Part shown: positions 52,041-61,069 of the stretch, piece by piece
How the letters are laid out: every line of letters starts with the position of its first letter
How positions within the stretch are numbered: the first letter of the stretch is position 1
DNA from: Arthrobacter sp. ok362
Lineage (GTDB): Bacteria > Actinomycetota > Actinomycetes > Actinomycetales > Micrococcaceae
Length of the DNA: 64,000 nucleotides
Assembly (NCBI RefSeq): GCF_900102785.1
Contig: NZ_FNGC01000009.1
Coordinates: forward strand, 177,810 to 241,809
Reading direction: 5' to 3'
Position numbers and translations under genes: made by a program
Notes under the pieces: generated by a model
The model's input: only the letters and a program-made list of their open reading frames with translations
Database searches by the model: none
Told to the model about the DNA's origin: nothing

Positions 52041-53654
52041 CTATTTTGCGGGGTTGTGGGTCCCGATCGGCACCAAGGTGAGGTCAGGGTGGTTCTTTTC
52101 GATCCGGCGCAGGGCCCAGACGTCGTTGAACAGGGCCAGGTATTCCCCGTCGGAGCGCAACAGGACTTCGGCGCCGGGGACGTTGGCCAGCGCCGGCATG
52201 GCGTCCGCGGTCGAGATCCGGGCCATGGAATACGGGAGTCGTTCCAGCCGCATGGGGGCGCTGAAGTCGTGCGCCATGCGGTCCTCGACCACTTCGAACT
52301 GCATGGGGCCGACGGCGGCAAGAACGGGCGCCTGGTCACCGCGGATGTCGGAGCGGAGCACCTGGATGACGCCCTCGTGCTCGAGTTGTTCGATGCCGCG
52401 GCGGAACTGCTTGAACCGGCTCGGGTCCTTGGAGCGCGCCACCTGGAAGTGTTCCGGGGCGAATAGCGGGATCGCGGGGAACTCCACGGGCTGGTCCAGG
52501 AACAGGCTGTCCCCCACGCGGAGGGAGGAGGCGTTCACGAGGCCAACCACATCGCCCGGGAATGCCTCGTCGATCACCTCGCGTTCGCGGCCGAAGACCT
52601 GCTGGGCGTACTTGGTGGCGAAGGATTTCCCTGTCCGCGTCTGGGTAACCACCATGCCGCGCTCGAACATGCCGGAGCAGACCCGGATGAAGGCAACGTG
52701 GTCACGATGGGCCTTGTTCATGCCCGCCTGGACTTTGAAGACGAATCCGGCGAACGGGGCATCGACCGGGCGGGGCTCACCTTCGACGTCGGGCCGCGGG
52801 GCAGCGGGCGGGGCAAAGTCGACGAGGGCGTCGAGGATTTCCTTCACACCGAAGTTCAGCGCGGCTGAGCTGAAGAGGATCGGCGTCGCCTTGCCGGCGT
52901 GGAAGGCCTCGACGTCGAACGCCAGGTTGGATTCGATGACCAGCCCGGCCTCGTCCACGGCATTGGACCAGTCCTCGCCCTGGCTGGCCGCGGCCTCGTC
53001 CGGGGTGAAGTACTCGGTGAGGGCGATGTTGGCGCCGGAGTTGTTGCGCTTGAACTGCGCGAACCGGTCATTGCGCAGGTCCCAGACGCCGCGGAAGTCG
53101 CCGGAGATGCCCACGGCCCAGGTCAGCGGCATGGGCTGCAGTCCGGTGCGCTCGGTGATCTCGTCCATGAGGGCCAAGGCGTCAAGGCCGGGCCGGTCCC
53201 ACTTGTTGATGACCGTGATGATGGGCAGGTTGCGCTGCTTGCAGACCTCGAAAAGCTTCATTGTCTGGGTTTCCAGGCCCTTCGCGGCGTCGACCAGCAT
53301 GACGGCGCAGTCCACGGCCGCGAGCACGCGGTAGGTGTCCTCGGAGAAGTCCGCGTGGCCCGGGGTGTCCAGGAGGTTGATGACCGTGTCCCGGTAGCCG
53401 AACTGCAGCGCGGCGGAGCTGATGGAGATGCCGCGGTCCTTTTCCATCTGCATCCAGTCCGAGACTGTCTCCTTGCGGTTGGCCTTGCCGCTGGAGGCGC
53501 CGGCAGTGCCGATCACCTTTGCGTGCAGCGCGAGGGCCTCCGTCAGGGTGGATTTGCCGGCGTCGGGGTGCGAAATGACCGCGAAAGTCCGGCGCCGGGC
53601 CGCCTGCTTGTGAATCTCCTGGACTCGGGCGGGGCTGAGGACTTCTTGAGACAC
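52041..53654 (-). CDS. prfC: Peptide chain release factor 3
   Basis: A 537-residue translational GTPase that recycles RF1/RF2 after termination. G1 is SHPDAGKSTL, G3 DTPGHADFSEDTYR, G4 appears as NKWD. Domain 2 and 3 segments such as MNKAHRDHVAFIRVCSGMF and GPMQFEVVEDRM are typical of RF3 and distinguish it from EF-G. It stands alone; the upstream 331 bases separate it from divergent disA. Confidence 0.95.
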   Translation of the reverse strand: MSQEVLSPARVQEIHKQAARRRTFAVISHPDAGKSTLTEALALHAKVIGTAGASSGKANRKETVSDWMQMEKDRGISISSAALQFGYRDTVINLLDTPGHADFSEDTYRVLAAVDCAVMLVDAAKGLETQTMKLFEVCKQRNLPIITVINKWDRPGLDALALMDEITERTGLQPMPLTWAVGISGDFRGVWDLRNDRFAQFKRNNSGANIALTEYFTPDEAAASQGEDWSNAVDEAGLVIESNLAFDVEAFHAGKATPILFSSAALNFGVKEILDALVDFAPPAAPRPDVEGEPRPVDAPFAGFVFKVQAGMNKAHRDHVAFIRVCSGMFERGMVVTQTRTGKSFATKYAQQVFGREREVIDEAFPGDVVGLVNASSLRVGDSLFLDQPVEFPAIPLFAPEHFQVARSKDPSRFKQFRRGIEQLEHEGVIQVLRSDIRGDQAPVLAAVGPMQFEVVEDRMAHDFSAPMRLERLPYSMARISTADAMPALANVPGAEVLLRSDGEYLALFNDVWALRRIEKNHPDLTLVPIGTHNPAK

Positions 53655-53985
53655 GATGCTACTTTCGCTGCGGCTGTGGACGGGTCACGGCGCGGAGAGC
53701 CCGCGGTACACCCAAGGGTCCAAGTTTATCGCAGGCCGCGGACCGCGCACGAAGCGGGGGCCATTCAGCGCCAAAATGCCTTCGCGGACGGGACCCGGGA
53801 CAGCCGTTCCGGAGGCTCCCGGCGGCACGCCGCGATGGACCACTTTAAGGCTTGCCTGTGCGGAAGTGGCTGTGCTTTACCCCTATCATGGGGAGAGCGG
53901 GGAACTGAGTACTTTTGATCCTGCCGGGGGACCCTGGAAACCGGCGCACTTGCAGGCTCTCGCCTGCACCTTTGAAGGGAAATCT
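53655..53985. other. Divergent prfC-disA intergenic region
   Basis: 331 bases without a supportable gene. It must hold promoters for both genes: TATCAT at 53884-53889 is a possible disA -10 without a good -35. GAAGGGA before 53986 is the disA ribosome site. Confidence 0.4.
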
Positions 53986-55062
53986 ATGGCTCGGAGCCCT
54001 GAAGATGCGCTGAAGGCGACCCTGGCCAGGGTGGCACCGGGCACCGCCCTTCGCGACGGCCTGGAACGCATCCTCCGCGGACGGACAGGCGCGCTGATCG
54101 TGCTGGGCATTGACAGGACCATCGAGTCCATCTGTTCGGGCGGCTTCGAGATCGGCATCGATTTCTCCCCCACCCGGCTGAGGGAACTGGCGAAGATGGA
54201 CGGTGCCATCGTCTGCGATAAGGATGCCAGCAACATCCTGCGAGCGGCGGTCCAGCTCGTCCCGGACTCGAGCATCGAAACGCAGGAATCGGGCACCAGG
54301 CACCGGACCGCGGAACGGGTGGCCATCCAGACTGGCGTACCGGTCATTTCGGTCAGCCAGTCAATGCAGATCATCGCGCTGTACGTGCACGGGTTGCGCC
54401 ACGTCCTGGAGGGCTCCGAGAAGGTCCTGGCCCGCGCCAACCAGGCCCTGGCAACCCTGGAACGCTACCGTTCGCGCCTGGACCAGGTGACCAGCTCACT
54501 CTCCGCCCTGGAAATCGAGGCCATGGTGACGGTCCGCGATGTCGCCGTCACGCTTCAGCGCCAGGAAATGGTGCGCAGGATCTCCGAGGAAATCTCCCAA
54601 TATGTCCTGGAACTGGGCGAGGACGGCCGCCTGCTCTCACTGCAGCTGGACGAGCTCACCGTGGGCCGCGGCCCGGGCAGCGACGTCATCATCCGCGACT
54701 ACTCCGGTCCGGCCGCAACTGCGGAGGACATCGACAGCGCGGTCAAGGCCCTCGTCAGCCTGGGCCCAACCGAGCTGATCGATCTGGGCAAGATCGCCGG
54801 GATCGTCGGCTTCGCCGGCGGCGAGGCCAACCTTGACGCCGTCGTGCAGCCGAGCGGCTACCGCCTGCTCTCCGGCCTCAAGGCCGTGCCGAAGGCCGTC
54901 GCCGACCGGCTCGTCGACCACTTTGGCGGCCTGCAGTTCCTGATGGCGGCAACGATCGATGACCTCATGACCGTGGACGGGATCGGCGACCAGCGCGCCA
55001 GGACCGTCAGGGAAGGCCTGAGCCGCATGGCCGAGGCCAGCCTGCTGGACCGCTTCCTCTAA
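53986..55062 (+). CDS. disA: Diadenylate cyclase / DNA integrity scanning protein DisA
   Basis: A 358-residue enzyme making c-di-AMP from two ATP. The N-terminal DAC domain has the catalytic DGA (Asp72-Gly73-Ala74 in AKMDGAIV) and RHR (105-107 in SGTRHRTAE). A coiled helical spine and a C-terminal HhH domain (DDLMTVDGIGDQRARTVREG) bind branched DNA. ATG 53986 is set by homology and GAAGGGA upstream. RadA, encoded at 42278, is its usual genetic neighbour and partner. Confidence 0.96.
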   Translation: MARSPEDALKATLARVAPGTALRDGLERILRGRTGALIVLGIDRTIESICSGGFEIGIDFSPTRLRELAKMDGAIVCDKDASNILRAAVQLVPDSSIETQESGTRHRTAERVAIQTGVPVISVSQSMQIIALYVHGLRHVLEGSEKVLARANQALATLERYRSRLDQVTSSLSALEIEAMVTVRDVAVTLQRQEMVRRISEEISQYVLELGEDGRLLSLQLDELTVGRGPGSDVIIRDYSGPAATAEDIDSAVKALVSLGPTELIDLGKIAGIVGFAGGEANLDAVVQPSGYRLLSGLKAVPKAVADRLVDHFGGLQFLMAATIDDLMTVDGIGDQRARTVREGLSRMAEASLLDRFL

Positions 55063-55076
55063 CCCCTCCCCCAAAC

Positions 55077-55194
55077 CCCGTCCAGTGCTCCCCACCGGCC
55101 CCCTCGCCTCGCAAGCTCGGCCAGGGAACCCTGCCGGCGTGGGCCCAGATGCCCTTTGAGGGCCCAAAGGGCACCCACGTAACACTCGACGGGG
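55077..55194. repeat. Palindromic interspersed repeat between convergent genes
   Basis: Outer arms CCCCGTCCAGTG (55077-55088) and CACTCGACGGGG (55183-55194) differ at one position; inner TGCCCTTTG (55150-55158) and CAAAGGGCA (55165-55173) form a perfect hairpin. Bases 55089-55146 match 23920-23977 on the other strand in about 47 of 58 positions. The outer end (CGTCGAGTG) and the GTGCCCTTT core resemble the pit-pstB palindrome. It separates disA from the convergent gene and probably ends transcription both ways. Confidence 0.8.
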
Positions 55195-55203
55195 TAATGG
55201 GGA

Positions 55204-55914
55204 TTAGTTGAGTTGGAACACGGCCTTGGGACTGGTTTTGTTCGCCAGCCGGGCGGTGAAGACATAGTAGGCCCCGCCGGCTCCGGGCTTGGCGTCGACG
55301 GGTGTGCAGCCCTGCACCGTGCGGTTGCGCTGCCACGGGAAGTTCGCGGTCTCGCTCTTGCCCGGAGCAATGGTCTTGGTCAGGTCCGTGCTCTCCGCCT
55401 GGCAGTCCTTGGAGGAGAAGATCCGGTCCGAGCCGCTGGTGATCATGTACTCCATCTGCGAGGTCCCGATGTTGATCTCGCAGGGCACCTTGTTGTTGTT
55501 GGTCACCGTGAGGCTTAGCAGCGGCTTCTCACCGGCGGCATAGTCCTGTTTGTCGGTGGCAGCCGTGACGGTCACCAGATTCTGCTCGCAGCCATCGCCC
55601 GATGTGGCCGTGGGTGAGGCCGAAGGATCCCGGGACGCCGTGGGGCTCCCCGACGCGGACGCAGTCGGCTGGCTCGCCGGCGCCGCTGCGGATGGCTGGT
55701 CGCCGGAAGGCTGGCCGCCGCTCATGGCACTCGAGACCGCGACAAAGCCGCCGAAGGCCACGGCGAGAACGACCAGCAGAACCACGCCGGCAAACAGCCG
55801 GCGACGGCGGTAAACCGGGTGGAGCGGGGGCCGCCCGGGCTTCCGTCCGGTTCGTCCTGGGGGCGACCCTTTCGGCCGCGAACCGCCCGTTCCTGAACTG
55901 CCTTGCCTGACCAT
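55204..55914 (-). CDS. Membrane-anchored extracytoplasmic protein, unknown function
   Basis: A 236-residue protein: basic Gly/Pro-rich cytoplasmic N-terminus (1-38), one membrane helix (LFAGVVLLVVLAVAFGGFVAV, about 40-60), a low-complexity Ser/Pro/Thr linker (about 65-105), then a folded domain with Cys residues in DGCEQNLVTV, NKVPCEINI, SKDCQAE and VQGCTPV, probably two disulfides and an Ig-like beta fold. Such proteins occur between disA and mutY in related genomes. Function unknown. Confidence 0.78.
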   Translation of the reverse strand: MVRQGSSGTGGSRPKGSPPGRTGRKPGRPPLHPVYRRRRLFAGVVLLVVLAVAFGGFVAVSSAMSGGQPSGDQPSAAAPASQPTASASGSPTASRDPSASPTATSGDGCEQNLVTVTAATDKQDYAAGEKPLLSLTVTNNNKVPCEINIGTSQMEYMITSGSDRIFSSKDCQAESTDLTKTIAPGKSETANFPWQRNRTVQGCTPVDAKPGAGGAYYVFTARLANKTSPKAVFQLN

Positions 55915-56066
55915 TCTTCTAGCCTAGAGAACTGCGCGGGCGATGGCGCCCGACCACGCCGCGGGACCTGCCGCCGTCCCGATCCTTTACCCCGATCTAT
56001 TACGCTGAATGGATCGAAACTTTAACCCCAACGCCCCCAATATCCGCCGCGGCACAGCGGGAACAC

Positions 56067-57026
56067 CTGCCCGCCGGGCCGCGCGCCCGCGCAGCGGATC
56101 TACCCGCGCTCCATGCCGCCCTGGACGACTGGTTCGCATCCAATGCAAGGGAACTGCCGTGGCGGGCTGCGGAGTGCACACCCTGGGGCGTGCTGGTCAG
56201 CGAGGTCATGCTCCAGCAGACGCCGGTGGTCCGGGTCCTGCCGGTCTGGGAGGAATGGCTGCGCCGCTGGCCCGAACCGTCCGCCCTGGCCGGCGAACCC
56301 GCCGGGGAAGCCGTCCGGTCCTGGGGCCGGCTGGGGTATCCCCGCCGTGCCCTGCGACTGCACGCGGCCGCCGTGGCGATCACGGACAGCCACGGCGGTG
56401 CCGTCCCTGGCTCCTACACCGAGCTCCTGGAACTCCCCGGCGTGGGCAGCTACACGGCGGCGGCCGTAGCGGCGTTCGCCTATGGGCGCCGCGAAACGGT
56501 GGTGGACACCAACATCCGCCGGGTCCACGCGCGGCTGGTCTCCGGGTCGGCCCTGCCGGCGCAGGCCCTGACAGCGGCCGAAATGCGGCTGGCGGCGTCC
56601 CTGCTCCCCGACGACACTGGCGCCTCGGTGCGCTGGAACGCCGCCGTCATGGAACTCGGCGCCCTGGTCTGCACAGCGCGGGCCCCCAAATGCGGCCAGT
56701 GCCCTGTCCGGGAGTCCTGCGCCTGGCTGGCGGCCGGCGAGCCGGCGCCGACGTACACGCCCAAGGGACAGGCCTGGCACGGCACGGACCGGCAGGTGCG
56801 CGGCGCCGTGATGGCCGTCCTGCGGGTAGCCGAGGACCCTGTGGCGCCGGCGCTGTTCCACCACGCTCCCGCGGACCTGGGCTTCGAACCGCACGGAATC
56901 GCGATCCCGCTCACGGCCCTGCACCGGCTCAACGCGGCGCCCGAGCAGCTGGAACGGGCGCTGGCCGGCCTGCTGGGCGACGGCCTCGCGGAACTGCACC
57001 GGGGCGGCTTCCGGCTCCCGGGCTGA
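56067..57026 (+). CDS. mutY: A/G-specific adenine glycosylase, start codon unclear
   Basis: Base-excision glycosylase removing A opposite 8-oxoG. The frame has RELPWRA, catalytic Glu in VSEVMLQQTPV, the HhH LPGVGSYTAAAVAAFAYG with Asp in VVDTNIRRVHARL, and the iron-sulfur Cys set C-x6-C-x2-C-x5-C in VCTARAPKCGQCPVRESCAW. The C-terminal Nudix-like part is short. The frame is open from 55923 but has no ATG, GTG or TTG before GTG 56190, which would cut off the needed N-terminal helix. Homology suggests translation begins near 56013-56067 by CTG or ATC; the nearby ATG 56009 is out of frame. I give CTG 56067 as a placeholder. Confidence 0.75.
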   Translation: MPAGPRARAADLPALHAALDDWFASNARELPWRAAECTPWGVLVSEVMLQQTPVVRVLPVWEEWLRRWPEPSALAGEPAGEAVRSWGRLGYPRRALRLHAAAVAITDSHGGAVPGSYTELLELPGVGSYTAAAVAAFAYGRRETVVDTNIRRVHARLVSGSALPAQALTAAEMRLAASLLPDDTGASVRWNAAVMELGALVCTARAPKCGQCPVRESCAWLAAGEPAPTYTPKGQAWHGTDRQVRGAVMAVLRVAEDPVAPALFHHAPADLGFEPHGIAIPLTALHRLNAAPEQLERALAGLLGDGLAELHRGGFRLPG

Positions 57027-57042
57027 GGATCTACGCTGGAGG

Positions 57043-57540
57043 ATGCGCAAGCTGGCGGCTGCGGCCGCGCTGGCCCTCACCGCCGTCCTGGCGTCCTCAT
57101 GCCGGGCCGAGACCATTTGTCCGGCGATCGCCCAGGCGCCGCTTGTGACGCTCACCGTCGCCCGGGAGTACGCCCCAACAGTGAAAACCGTCCATCTCAA
57201 GGTCTGCCAGGACGGCCGCTGCAAAGAGGCAGACCTCCAACTCGTACCTGGGAGCGTCGCCGTGGACCAGGGCTGTGAACCTGCCCCCTCAGGCGGCGAC
57301 GGCGTCTGCTCGGCAACCTCCTCCCCCGACGGCACCCTGACCGGCATGCTGATGATGGAGCCATTGACCGCCAGCAGCGTCGAGGTGACGGCCACGGGCA
57401 CGGATGCCGCCGGGAACCCGCTACCGAAACGGACCGTGGCCTTCACACCCCGGGTGGTGCACCCGTTTGGGGAGCAGTGCGGAGCCTTCAACACGGCCGG
57501 CGTGGTACTCGACGCGGCGGGCCTTCGGCAGGCACCCTAG
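57043..57540 (+). CDS. Small secreted lipoprotein, unknown function
   Basis: A 165-residue protein with a lipoprotein signal MRKLAAAAALALTAVLASSC, lipobox Cys20. The mature part has Cys pairs in VCQDGRCKEADL and DQGCEP, GVCSAT, EQCGAF, so it is probably disulfide-bonded and beta-rich. No family recognised. It follows mutY by 16 bases. Confidence 0.7.
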   Translation: MRKLAAAAALALTAVLASSCRAETICPAIAQAPLVTLTVAREYAPTVKTVHLKVCQDGRCKEADLQLVPGSVAVDQGCEPAPSGGDGVCSATSSPDGTLTGMLMMEPLTASSVEVTATGTDAAGNPLPKRTVAFTPRVVHPFGEQCGAFNTAGVVLDAAGLRQAP

Positions 57541-57567
57541 CCGCGCCTCCGAATTCCAGGGTTCCGC

Positions 57568-58239
57568 CTACGGTTCTCCGAACCCCGAGCCGACCAGGCG
57601 CTCCAGATAGCCGACCGCCTTGGCGGCATCCGGGCCGCTGGCCTCCACATGCAGGACGGTTCCCTTGCCGGCGGCCAACATCATGAGCTCCGTCATGGAG
57701 GCACCATCGGCGCCGTTGACAGTCACATCGGCGTCCATGGCAGACAGGCCGCCCGCAATCTTCGCAGCCGGCCGGGCATGCATGCCGGCCCGGTTGACGA
57801 GTTCGAAGTCCCCCGTGGCGTCCGGCGGCTGCTGGTGCACATGCTCGGCCTCCGCGGGGTGGGCCGGGGGCCGGTAGACGGCCTCGGCCGCGTCCTTCAC
57901 CGCCGCCGCTTCGGCTCCCGCCTGGGCAGCCACCGCGGCCGCCACCAGTCCTTCCACCAAGGGGGCGTCCGCGATCAGCACCGATCCCGGATCCGCTGCG
58001 AACTCCGCTGCGGACTCGGCCGTCATCACCGCGGATCCGAGGTCGGCGAGCACCACCACCCCGTCACCGGCGGCCTGCTCCAGGGCCGCCATGACCTTCT
58101 CCAGGCTCGTGCCGATGCGGCCGTCGTCGGTGCCACCGGCGGGGAGGATCAGGACGTCGGGGGCCATCTGGGCGGCGAGCTCGGCGGCGCCGTCCGCGAT
58201 CTTGGCGCTGTGCGAGACAACCACCAGCCGGACTGTCAT
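57568..58239 (-). CDS. dhaM: Dihydroxyacetone kinase phosphotransfer subunit DhaM
   Basis: A 223-residue two-domain PTS protein. The EIIA-mannose-like domain (about 1-130) has the active His9 in VVSHSAKIADG; an HPr-like domain (about 145-223) has His in NRAGMHARPAAKIA. It relays phosphate from the PTS to ADP bound on DhaL. It lacks the partial EI domain of the E. coli protein, so it should take phosphate from HPr or EI. Its start overlaps the dhaL stop by four bases. Confidence 0.93.
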   Translation of the reverse strand: MTVRLVVVSHSAKIADGAAELAAQMAPDVLILPAGGTDDGRIGTSLEKVMAALEQAAGDGVVVLADLGSAVMTAESAAEFAADPGSVLIADAPLVEGLVAAAVAAQAGAEAAAVKDAAEAVYRPPAHPAEAEHVHQQPPDATGDFELVNRAGMHARPAAKIAGGLSAMDADVTVNGADGASMTELMMLAAGKGTVLHVEASGPDAAKAVGYLERLVGSGFGEP

Positions 58240-58862
58240 TCGGTCGCTCCGGCGGCGGCGCGCAGGATCAGCGCGCTGGAGACCGCTCCCGGGTCGCGGT
58301 GGCCGATGCTGCGCTCCCCCAGGTAGCTGGCGCGGCCCTTGCGGGCGAGCATCGGATCCGTGGACACGGCGCCGGCCTCTGCGGCCTCCGCCGCGGCAAG
58401 CAGCACCTTCCGGACGTCGCCGTCGCCAGCCGCGGCTGCGGCCGCCTCGATCGCGGGCGTCCAGGCGTCCACCATGGTCTTGTCTCCGGATTCGGCCTTT
58501 CCGCGGACGACGATCCCGTCGCGGGCGGCCTGCAGCGCGGCAGCCAGGGTGGCGGCGTCGACGTCGGCGGTGTCACCGAGCGCCGTGGCGGCGCGCAGGA
58601 ACGCGGTGCCGTACAGCGGGCCGGCCGCCCCGCCGACCTTCGACATCAGCGTCATCGCCGTCAGTTTCAGGGCCGCGCCCGGGGTATCCGGCGGCGCCTC
58701 GGCGAGCTTGCTCATGACGGCTTGGAAGCCGCGGTCCATGTTCTCACCGTGGTCCGAGTCCCCGATCGGCCGGTCCAGCTCGATCAGCTCCACCCGGTGC
58801 TCCGCCATGGCCTGCGCTGACAAGGTCAGCCAGCGCACGGCCCAGCCGACATCCAGCCCCAC
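58236..58862 (-). CDS. dhaL: Dihydroxyacetone kinase ADP-binding subunit DhaL
   Basis: A 208-residue all-alpha subunit holding ADP. Mg-binding acidic residues are in DRPIGDSDHGENMDRG (about 29-44), and SKVGGAAGPLYGTAFLRAA and GDKTMVDAWTPA are conserved nucleotide-site segments. It works with DhaK two bases upstream and DhaM downstream. Confidence 0.95.
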   Translation of the reverse strand: MGLDVGWAVRWLTLSAQAMAEHRVELIELDRPIGDSDHGENMDRGFQAVMSKLAEAPPDTPGAALKLTAMTLMSKVGGAAGPLYGTAFLRAATALGDTADVDAATLAAALQAARDGIVVRGKAESGDKTMVDAWTPAIEAAAAAAGDGDVRKVLLAAAEAAEAGAVSTDPMLARKGRASYLGERSIGHRDPGAVSSALILRAAAGATE

Positions 58863-58864
58863 GG

Positions 58865-59866
58865 TCAGACGCCCCAGCGGAGGGCCGGAGTGTGCACGGG
58901 AGCGTCCCAGAGCGACGTCATTTCGTCATCGAGGCGCAGGACAGTGATGGAGCAGCCCTGCATTTCCAGGGATGTGATGTAGTTGCCCACCAGCGAGCGC
59001 GCCACGGTGACGCCCTGCTCGGCCAGTTTCTGCGTGGCCCGGCGGTACACGATGTACAGCTCGCTCGCCGGGGTGCCGCCCATGCCGTTGACGAACAAGA
59101 GCACCTGGTCCCCGGAGCTAAGTCCGAGGTCGCTGACCACCGGGTCCAGGAGGCGGTCGGTGATGCCGTCAGCGTTTTCCATGGGAATTTTGTGCCGTCC
59201 CGGCTCGCCGTGGATGCCGATCCCGATCTCGATCTCGTTTTCCTCCAGCTCAAAGCTGGGGACTCCCGCGTGCGGAACGGTGCAGGCGGACAATGCCACG
59301 CCCATGCTGCGCACGTTCTGGTTGACGCGGTCACCGATCGCGGCTACGGCGTCCAGGTTGTCGCCGCGTTCGGCGGCCGCACCGGCGATCTTCTCGACCA
59401 AGACCGTGCCGCCGACGCCCCGGCGGCCGGCCGTGTACAGCGAATCCTGCACGGCGACGTCGTCGTTGACCAGGACAGTGCGGACCTCGACGCCTTCTGC
59501 CTGCGCGAGTTCGGCCGCGGTTTCGAAGTTCAGGACGTCACCGGTGTAGTTCTTCACGATGTGCACGACGCCGGCGCCCGAGTTCACGGCCAGCGTTGCC
59601 GGCAGGATCTGGTCCGGGGTGGGCGAGGTGAACACGGCGCCCGGAACGGCGGCGTCGAGCATGCCCTTCCCGACATAGCCGCCGTGCAACGGTTCGTGTC
59701 CGCTGCCGCCGCCGGAGACGAGGCCGACTTTCCCGGCCACCGGGGCGTCCTTGCGCACGATGTACTTCGGGTCCGGAAAGACGGTCACGAGATCGGCATG
59801 TGCAAGGCCGAACCCTTCCACCGACTCGTCGACCACGGCTTTGGGATCATTGATGAGTTTCTTCAT
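58865..59866 (-). CDS. dhaK: Dihydroxyacetone kinase subunit DhaK
   Basis: A 333-residue subunit that binds dihydroxyacetone covalently through a His ([11 protein letters not shown], about 215-225). [19 protein letters not shown] and FTSPTPDQI form the substrate pocket. First gene of dhaKLM; converts dihydroxyacetone to DHAP at the expense of PEP. Upstream lies a 164-base stretch before the next gene's end. Confidence 0.96.
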   Translation of the reverse strand: MKKLINDPKAVVDESVEGFGLAHADLVTVFPDPKYIVRKDAPVAGKVGLVSGGGSGHEPLHGGYVGKGMLDAAVPGAVFTSPTPDQILPATLAVNSGAGVVHIVKNYTGDVLNFETAAELAQAEGVEVRTVLVNDDVAVQDSLYTAGRRGVGGTVLVEKIAGAAAERGDNLDAVAAIGDRVNQNVRSMGVALSACTVPHAGVPSFELEENEIEIGIGIHGEPGRHKIPMENADGITDRLLDPVVSDLGLSSGDQVLLFVNGMGGTPASELYIVYRRATQKLAEQGVTVARSLVGNYITSLEMQGCSITVLRLDDEMTSLWDAPVHTPALRWGV

Positions 59867-60029
59867 GGCGGTGCTCCCTGGATGGTGTCCTGGCTGCTTG
59901 CTTAGACCCTACTACCGGGGCACTGCCGGCGGTAGGCTCCCGATTGCCTCGGCCCGGCGGCTCCCTGACGGGGCTGCGCATCCCGGGCCCGCGGGTTGTT
60001 GCGGTGCGTTCCCTGGTCCTGCGGATGCT

Positions 60030-60323
60030 TCAGGCTTGCTTGTCGGCCCACGCCGGGAAGTGCGGCCAGGCGTCGACGCCCAGCCATGAGAACGGCGGCG
60101 CGGCGAGCCGGCCTTGACGGGAGGGGGGCGCGGCCGGCGGCCCTGCTGCGGCAGGCGTCGGGCCAGCGGTTGGGCCCGTCACGGGAGCACCCGTGCCGGG
60201 TGAGGAGCGATTGGTGGATTCTGCCGGTGGCGCTTCCAGCGGCTGGACCGGCGGCACTGCCGGAGCGCTGGCGATTGTCCTGTGGAAAGCGGAGAATTCG
60301 GGAAAAATCACGTCTTTATGCAA
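60030..60323 (-). CDS. Pro/Ala-rich small protein, unknown function
   Basis: A 97-residue reading from TTG 60323, starting MHKDVIFPEFSAFHRT, with a Pro/Ala/Thr-rich middle and the end WLGVDAWPHFPAWADKQA. Support is a strong GGAGG seven bases before the TTG and an AT-rich upstream region on the same strand. No family recognised, no signal peptide. It could also be an untranslated leader. Confidence 0.4.
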   Translation of the reverse strand: MHKDVIFPEFSAFHRTIASAPAVPPVQPLEAPPAESTNRSSPGTGAPVTGPTAGPTPAAAGPPAAPPSRQGRLAAPPFSWLGVDAWPHFPAWADKQA

Positions 60324-60487
60324 TTTTTTGCCTCCGAAAGGATGGTGGCCCACCCCCTGGACCGGGATCAGTTTATCCACCAAATTTATTGAAGGGAAGC
60401 CCCGGGCGGACGTCGGGTTCCTGGCGGCTGCCGTTGCCGACCGGGAATCCGGCGGACGATCCACGGACTGGGCACAACCGGCGGGCG

Positions 60488-61009
60488 CTACAGCTCCTTG
60501 ATCATCCTGGTGTTGCCCAGCGTGTTCGGCTTGACCCGCGCCAGGTCCAGGAACTCGGCCACGCCTTCGTCATGCGAGCGCAGGAGCTCGGAATACACCA
60601 CGGGATCGACCGCGGTCTGGTCTGCCATGACTTCAAAGCCGTGCTTCTTGAAGAAATCCACTTCGAACGTCAGGCAGAAGACGCGCGAGACTCCCAGCGC
60701 GCGGGCATCCTCCAGCAGACGCTCCACCAGCGCGTGGCCCACGCCCTTGCGGCGCCAGGCATCCGAGGCCGCGAGGGTGCGCACCTCGGCGAGGTCCTCC
60801 CACATGACGTGCAGCGCACCGCAGCCGATCACCTCGCCGTCTTCCGATTCGGCGATCCGGAATTCCTGCAGGCTTTCGTAGTAGGCCACGGTTTCTTTGG
60901 CCATGAGGATCCGCTGGTCGGCCAGCGGCGCCACGAGCGTCTTGATGGCGCCAACGTCGTCGGTACGGGCAGGGCGGATGCGGATCGTCTCGGTCACGGT
61001 CTCAGTCAC
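60488..61009 (-). CDS. Amino-acid N-acetyltransferase (ArgA/NAGS-type GNAT)
   Basis: A 173-residue GNAT like the short actinobacterial N-acetylglutamate synthase (mycobacterial Rv2747 type), which makes N-acetylglutamate for arginine synthesis. EVRTLAASDAWRRKGVGHALVERL holds the acetyl-CoA loop RRKGVG; FKKHGFEVM and MIKEL are typical of that group. It is the short form without the kinase-like domain. Confidence 0.85.
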   Translation of the reverse strand: MTETVTETIRIRPARTDDVGAIKTLVAPLADQRILMAKETVAYYESLQEFRIAESEDGEVIGCGALHVMWEDLAEVRTLAASDAWRRKGVGHALVERLLEDARALGVSRVFCLTFEVDFFKKHGFEVMADQTAVDPVVYSELLRSHDEGVAEFLDLARVKPNTLGNTRMIKEL

Positions 61010-61069
61010 AGCCCAATCTTACGGGTGCCCAGGGCCGGCCGACTCGCGGCCGGACCCGGGCCCGGGGTG

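Noticed and set aside
56009..57148. 379-codon reading from ATG 56009 in another frame over mutY
   Set aside because: Only the ATG is attractive; the sequence is an Arg/Gly/Pro-rich shadow, while all MutY motifs lie in the other frame.
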